Position numbers and translations under genes: made by a program. Below the pieces are notes generated by a model, which worked only from the letters and a program-made list of their open reading frames with translations, had not been told where the DNA came from and did no database searches. Positions 7,186 through 9,486 of a stretch of DNA of 9,486 bases are shown here, piece by piece. The stretch comes from UBA2336 sp037443645. Its GTDB lineage: Bacteria; Bacteroidota; Bacteroidia; Cytophagales; Cyclobacteriaceae. The stretch covers positions 1 to 9,486 of the forward strand of contig JBBINY010000075.1 in assembly GCA_037443645.1 (NCBI GenBank), written 5' to 3'. Every line of letters starts with the position of its first letter. Within the stretch, counting starts at the first letter, position 1.

Positions 7186-8032
7186 TTAATTAACCTGCAT
7201 CACCCGATTGGCATAATCACCAACAGAATTCATTTTCACACCAAAAGTCTTGAGCGTTTGTTGCATGTTAATTTCTTGTCCGGCTGCATAGTTCAACATC
7301 AGGCTTGTAAAGGTTTTACCTAAGTCATCCGGGGCGGCATTCTTTTGCGCTTGCAATGCTTCCACCGGCACATGCTGAAGATCAAACTTTTTACCATTTG
7401 CTTTCTCAAATATTGTAACCACCTCCAGTGGGCTTAAGGCTTCTGGTCCGCCCAGTTCAATTGATTTATTCTTTGCTTCAGGGTTGTCCACAACCGCCAC
7501 CGCAAAGGCAGCCACATCCCCAATAGTGATCCAACTGATTTTATTTTTTCCTTCTCCGTAAATCGTTGCTTTGGCGTTGGGGAAATCAAAACCCACCGCA
7601 GGGCTTAGCCAGGCTTCGGCAAAGAAGGTGGGTTGCAAAATGGTGTACGGCATGTTGCCGTTTACTAATTTCTTTTCAACTCTTCGTTTGGCATCCTGTA
7701 ACGGAAACTCGCCTTGCATGGATGGAAACGAAATGTAGATGTAGTGTTGAATTCCGGCTGCGATTGCCTCGTCTGCTAAAATAGCCTGACCCTGGTTATC
7801 CACGGTTTGAATGGAGTCTCCATCCTGTCTGGAGAATGTGGAGGAGGCTGTGGTCACCCTCTACCAACTGTATACCCAGTTGCTTAAGTGAATTTACTTT
7901 TTCTGCAGCAGAAGTCTTTCGCACGAGTCCACTTACATTTTTATTAGCTGCAGTCAGTAGGCGACAGATTTCCATGCCTAAAAATCCGGTAGCACCTACC
8001 ACCAGTATTTTTGATGTGTTTCTATTTTTCAT
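7186..8032 (-). pseudogene. NmrA-like NAD(P)-binding protein, split by an internal deletion and frameshift
   Basis: Two frames together make one atypical-SDR (NmrA/HSCARG-like) protein. The first, from the ATG at 8032, has the Rossmann nucleotide-binding motif VGATGFLG (about residues 12-19) and runs to IQLVEGD near 7858. The second, from about 7857 to the stop at 7186, resumes with TTASSTFSRQDGDSIQTVD and continues with YIYISFPSMQGEF, YTILQPTFFAEAW, ISWITIGDVAAFAV and IELGGPEALSPLEV, all typical of the family. Between VEGD and TTASS the family normally has about 17-20 residues (the LKDPxSL...A..GVDxVI segment). These are missing and the frame changes at the join. Intact relatives have about 290-300 residues and bind NAD(P) as redox sensors or reduce small substrates. 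Downstream on the same strand is the AraC-type gene, upstream a SnoaL-like gene. Confidence 0.85.
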
Positions 8033-8082
8033 TGTGCTTATATTTTATTTGTTCTATTTGTTGCAAAGCGATGCCAGAAAGC

Positions 8083-8096
8083 AAAGCACATGCTTT
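8083..8096. repeat. short inverted repeat AAAGCA-CA-TGCTTT in the intergenic gap 8033-8177
   Basis: The 145-bp gap between the SnoaL-like gene and the NmrA-like gene holds a 6-bp inverted repeat with a 2-bp centre, 50 bp before the NmrA-like start codon. The position would suit an operator, but repeats this short occur by chance. No TAnnTTTG box, hairpin terminator or further ORF was seen in the rest of the gap, which is AT-rich close to the start codon. Confidence 0.25.
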
Positions 8097-8177
8097 TAAA
8101 TACTCTGGTTCATAGGACTTGCTTTAACTGCCGCACACGAATCTCGTAGTTCTGTTCGGCAAATTTACTACCGGCAA

Positions 8178-8561
8178 TTAAGCAGGCTGCTTCATCACCC
8201 CCAATTGCTCCATCAGCACTACCTGGTCAGCAATAAGCCAGTGGCTCAGGATCTTGTTCTTGTCAATTTCATAACCAATAACAAAGGGGAAGAATACTTC
8301 TTTGTATGTGGGAGGTATCCCATTCAACTCTCCTTCATGCTTGCCTTTAAATCGCCCCCGAACAACAATGCGGTTATCTTCTCCAGTAATTTCATCAATA
8401 AACATTTCATACTTGGGGAATGCGCCATCAAAAAAAAGAATATGTCCGATCAGCGCCTGGTCGGTTATGTATTGTTCACACAATTCACGGGTTTTGGTTA
8501 CCCCGCTAATGGCATTGAAATACCTGATGACAAATTCTTTGTTTTTCTTGACTTGATTCAT
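8178..8561 (-). CDS. SnoaL-like (NTF2 fold) protein, ester cyclase type
   Basis: 127-residue small alpha+beta protein of the SnoaL/ester-cyclase group. It starts MNQVKKNKEFVIRYFNAISG, the long first helix, with YITDQALIGHILFFDGAFP following. The strands EDNRIVVRGRFKGKHEGELNGIPP and VFFPFVIGYEID (split over residues 59-105) are the SnoaL core, in which members carry His and Asp residues. The end, KILSHWLIADQVVLMEQLGV, is the usual closing motif. The family includes polyketide cyclases and many members without known substrate, so no reaction is assigned. Length and motifs are complete, making it the only intact gene between 6.5 and 9.3 kb. It is divergent from the truncated dehydrogenase, 14 nt away, so its upstream promoter region may have been altered by the same event. 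No ribosome binding site is clear before the ATG at 8561. Confidence 0.85.
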   Translation of the reverse strand: MNQVKKNKEFVIRYFNAISGVTKTRELCEQYITDQALIGHILFFDGAFPKYEMFIDEITGEDNRIVVRGRFKGKHEGELNGIPPTYKEVFFPFVIGYEIDKNKILSHWLIADQVVLMEQLGVMKQPA

Positions 8562-8575
8562 ATTGAAGAGATTTT

Positions 8576-9274
8576 TTGATTAATCACCTATTAGCATGCG
8601 TTGTCGTTTGTACGGGTCGCAGAAATGCCTATGCGGAATACCTTGCTGTGCCCGAAGCGTGTGTGACATTACTGCCCGAAGGAGTGAATTTTAATGAGGG
8701 CTCGTCTGTACCTATAGCCGGTAGTACTGCCTATGATGCGCTGCATCTGTTGGGGGCCATAAAACCCGGGCACTGTGTCTTGATAAATGGAGCCTATGGC
8801 TCGGTGGGCTCATTTGCCGTTCAATTAGCAAAGTTGGCGGGAGCTTTTGTAACTGCAGTTTGCAGCACAAGCAATCTGTTAAATGTAAAGTCAATAGGTG
8901 CAGATGAGGGGATTGATTATACCAACACGGATCTTAATACATTGAATAAAAAGTTTGATATCATTTTTCATACACCCAGCGTATTACTGTATAACAAAGT
9001 AAAGCACCTGCTCACCGATACCGGTACCTTCATTACTACGCTTCCTTCCCCTGCCACTATGGTTTTACAACTCACGTCAACTAAACGGGGTAAAAAGGTA
9101 ATGACGGTTTTCGCCAAACCAACTCCCGAAAAGATTAGCTTATTACTGTCACTCGTCAATGAACACAAACTGAAAGTAGTGATTGACAGGGAATACCCCG
9201 TTGAACAGTTTGCCGAGGCTCATAGGTATTCAGAAACGAAACGGGCGAAGGGAAAGATCATTGTTATTTTTTAA
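8576..9274 (+). pseudogene. zinc-type alcohol dehydrogenase/quinone oxidoreductase lacking its N-terminal third
   Basis: The frame opens at a TTG (8576), with clear homology only from about AYAEYLAVPEACVTLLPEG (nt 8627 on; perhaps from VVVCTG at 8600). It then has SSVPIAGSTAYDAL, the NAD(P)-binding motif NGAYGSVGSFAVQLAK (residues 71-86), AVCSTSNLLNVKSIGAD, FDIIFHT, GKKVMTVFAKPTPE and the C-terminal YPVEQFAEAHRYSETKRAKGKIIV, split over the last 30 residues. This is the MDR (zinc-binding dehydrogenase, NADPH:quinone reductase) pattern. Intact members have about 310-335 residues; here about 215 remain and roughly the first 80-100, most of the GroES-like catalytic domain, are gone. A start at TTG without a ribosome binding site is unlikely to give active enzyme. 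A hairpin (9280-9320) follows the stop. Confidence 0.82.
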
Positions 9275-9279
9275 GTGAG

Positions 9280-9320
9280 TTAGAAAAGGTGGTCTGAACA
9301 AAATACAGACCACGTTCTAA
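9280..9320. terminator. hairpin between convergent genes, probable bidirectional terminator
   Basis: GTGGTCTG (9289-9296) pairs with CAGACCAC (9306-9313) around a 9-nt loop. Outside a small internal loop, TTAGAA (9280-9285) pairs with TTCTAA (9315-9320). It stands 6 nt after the dehydrogenase stop and about 70 nt beyond the convergent peptidase stop. Read on the minus strand the inner stem is followed by a short TTTT; the plus-strand reading is followed by A residues, so it suits the peptidase transcript better. The remaining gap to 9392 shows nothing else I can name. Confidence 0.6.
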
Positions 9321-9392
9321 AAAATAAGTTTCCATTCCTTAACTCCCGGCCGGTCAGCTATAAACTCAAACTCCTGGGCCTGGTTTCAAAAA

Positions 9393-9486
9393 TTACTTCA
9401 TATCCAGAATGTCGAATACAAAGGCATACTCCCTTGCAACCTCGCGCAGTCTTCTGAACCTACCGCTGGCACCACCATTCCCCGCA
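9393..9486 (-). CDS. C-terminus of an S9-family (oligopeptidase B-like) serine peptidase, partial
   Basis: Reading inward from the right edge, 30 codons are followed by TAA at 9393-9395. They begin AGNGGASGRFRRLREV and end AREYAFVFDILDMK. The G-G-x-S-G-R-F and E-Y-A-F pattern is the C-terminal end of prolyl-oligopeptidase-family enzymes of the oligopeptidase B type, which hydrolyse short peptides with a Ser-Asp-His triad. In those enzymes the catalytic His stands in AGHGG. Here the codon at 9477-9479 is AAT, so Asn is at that place. The rest of the gene lies to the right of the window, so nothing can be said of the Ser and Asp. The gene converges on the truncated dehydrogenase. Confidence 0.75.
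   Translation of the reverse strand, partial: AGNGGASGRFRRLREVAREYAFVFDILDMK

Noticed and set aside
6627..7857. Shared TGACCA hexamer at both the AraC/adhesin join and the NmrA join (minus strand) as a recombination site
   Set aside because: Six bases at two places is easily chance, the flanks differ, and it is absent from the dehydrogenase junction.
8205..8579. 124-codon plus-strand frame over the SnoaL-like gene
   Set aside because: The minus-strand frame has clear SnoaL-family pattern; the plus-strand product resembles nothing and has no start signal.
1..9486. CRISPR array, tRNA/rRNA, insertion sequence or phage genes
   Set aside because: No regularly spaced repeats, cloverleaf-like segments, transposase motifs or paired terminal inverted repeats were found by eye on either strand.

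Overview
The window looks like chromosomal DNA from a Bacteroidota bacterium, most likely a Cytophagales-type environmental lineage. This rests on gene content only: a type IX secretion system (T9SS) type-B C-terminal domain, a PorP/SprF-family outer-membrane protein, a TPR-containing HisKA_3 sensor kinase paired with a LuxR-type regulator, a TAnnTTTG promoter element, and a near-absence of Shine-Dalgarno sequences.

Layout. (1) 1-2530, plus strand: the 3' part of a TPR/transmembrane histidine kinase gene, overlapping by 4 bp (ATGA) a complete NarL/FixJ-type response regulator. (2) 2581-3927, minus: an exported protein with a proline-rich linker and a lipocalin-like C-terminal region. (3) 3971-4473, minus: two small membrane-protein ORFs, the second apparently broken by one base, ending at a strong hairpin terminator. 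(4) 4519-5427, minus: an intact PorP/SprF-family protein. (5) 5449-6011, plus: a two-gene toxin-antitoxin module with its own promoter-like box. (6) 6017-6628, minus: the 3' end of a T9SS type-B secreted adhesin gene, joined directly to (7) 6627-7136, minus: an AraC-family regulator gene cut off at the start of its DNA-binding domain. (8) 7186-8032, minus: an NmrA-like NAD(P)-binding protein gene split by an internal deletion with frameshift. (9) 8178-8561, minus: an intact SnoaL-like protein. (10) 8576-9274, plus: a zinc-type alcohol dehydrogenase/quinone oxidoreductase gene lacking its N-terminal third. (11) 9393-9486, minus: the C-terminal 30 codons of an S9 (oligopeptidase B-like) peptidase gene.

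How the genes fit together. The kinase and regulator form one signalling pair. The adhesin C-terminus and the PorP/SprF protein are the classic T9SS-B cargo/partner pair, in the expected order on the minus strand, but the toxin-antitoxin module now lies between them and the adhesin has lost its N-terminal part. The AraC, NmrA, SnoaL and dehydrogenase genes look like a redox or small-molecule stress neighbourhood, three of whose four members are broken. The most striking feature of 6.5-9.3 kb is this run of truncations and deletions. It could be real genome decay or an assembly/sequencing problem, and the sequence alone cannot separate the two. I found no CRISPR array, tRNA, rRNA, transposase or phage gene, and no clear new multi-gene defence system.
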